Shown in pieces: positions 17,141 through 17,390 of a stretch of 17,390 nt of DNA. The notes beneath the pieces were generated by a model that saw nothing but the letters and a program-made list of their open reading frames with translations, did no database searches and was not told the DNA's origin. The position numbers and the translations under genes are program-made. Position 1 is the stretch's first letter; every line of letters starts with the position of its first letter. The stretch comes from Echinostoma caproni (taxonomy: Eukaryota > Platyhelminthes > Trematoda > Plagiorchiida > Echinostomatidae): NCBI GenBank assembly GCA_900618425.1, contig UZAN01042045.1:9274-26663 (forward strand), in the 5' to 3' direction.

Positions 17141-17390
17141 ATAAGAATTGATAACAAGATCCCACCGTTAACGGTCACTAAACATATCTTTCTGTCTCAA
17201 ACTCACCAGTCGTAGTCCTTTGAACGCCTACCTGAAAGGTGGAAGCCACCTGTTTTACCTAATTGTACTGTGCATTTCTTCATAGCTTGTTTCCACGTCA
17301 TCCGTTGACCCTCATGTGGTTTCCTCAAACAAATTGTTTTCTGGAGCAACTGCTTAAATCTCGATGGATAACGTCGACTGGGATATCTGT
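17141..17390. other. No gene seen at the right edge
   Basis: Unremarkable spacer; any feature here would be cut by the window edge. Confidence 0.3.

Noticed and set aside
1..17390. CRISPR arrays, rRNA genes, complete tRNA genes, bacterial operons, origins
   Set aside because: None seen on either strand; the sequence has eukaryotic character throughout.

Overview
The window looks like nuclear DNA of a parasitic flatworm, most likely a trematode. The clues are an RTE-type (SR2/SjR2-like) LINE remnant, retroposons that join a tRNA-like head to a hammerhead ribozyme like the schistosome Sm-alpha family, AT-rich spacers, microsatellites and candidate genes cut into small exons. No bacterial-style gene is present: nearly all long open frames are short, lack homology I can recognise and overlap frames on both strands. 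The organism assignment is inference; no rRNA or well-known protein anchors it.

Layout. 1-890: open frames and candidate exons that I cannot join with confidence. 890-3554: a candidate plus-strand gene of ten small exons, ending in a TGA. 3555-8746: mostly intron or intergenic DNA with simple repeats and isolated candidate exons (4593-4788, 5447-5506, 5647-5795, 6602-6817). It includes a compositionally distinct block (about 6840-8000) carrying one copy of a dispersed repeat. 8747-10826: a candidate four-exon gene with strong splice signals. 10914-11231: a small two-exon frame just behind it. 12009-12072: a minus-strand tRNA-like SINE head. 12106-12649: the decayed RTE LINE 3' end. 12793-14632: a candidate four- or five-exon gene, whose intron holds a tRNA-like head plus hammerhead retroposon at 14091-14201. 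14743-14952: a frame with two hydrophobic segments. 15631-15690: an ATT microsatellite. 16604-16671: a second, decayed hammerhead. 16941-17140: the second copy of the dispersed repeat.

The gene models come from reading splice signals and checking codon phase by eye. Such chains can arise by chance, so they are hypotheses for RNA data to test. None of the deduced proteins resembles a family I can name. The best supported biology is the mobile DNA: the LINE remnant and the small ribozyme-bearing retroposons.
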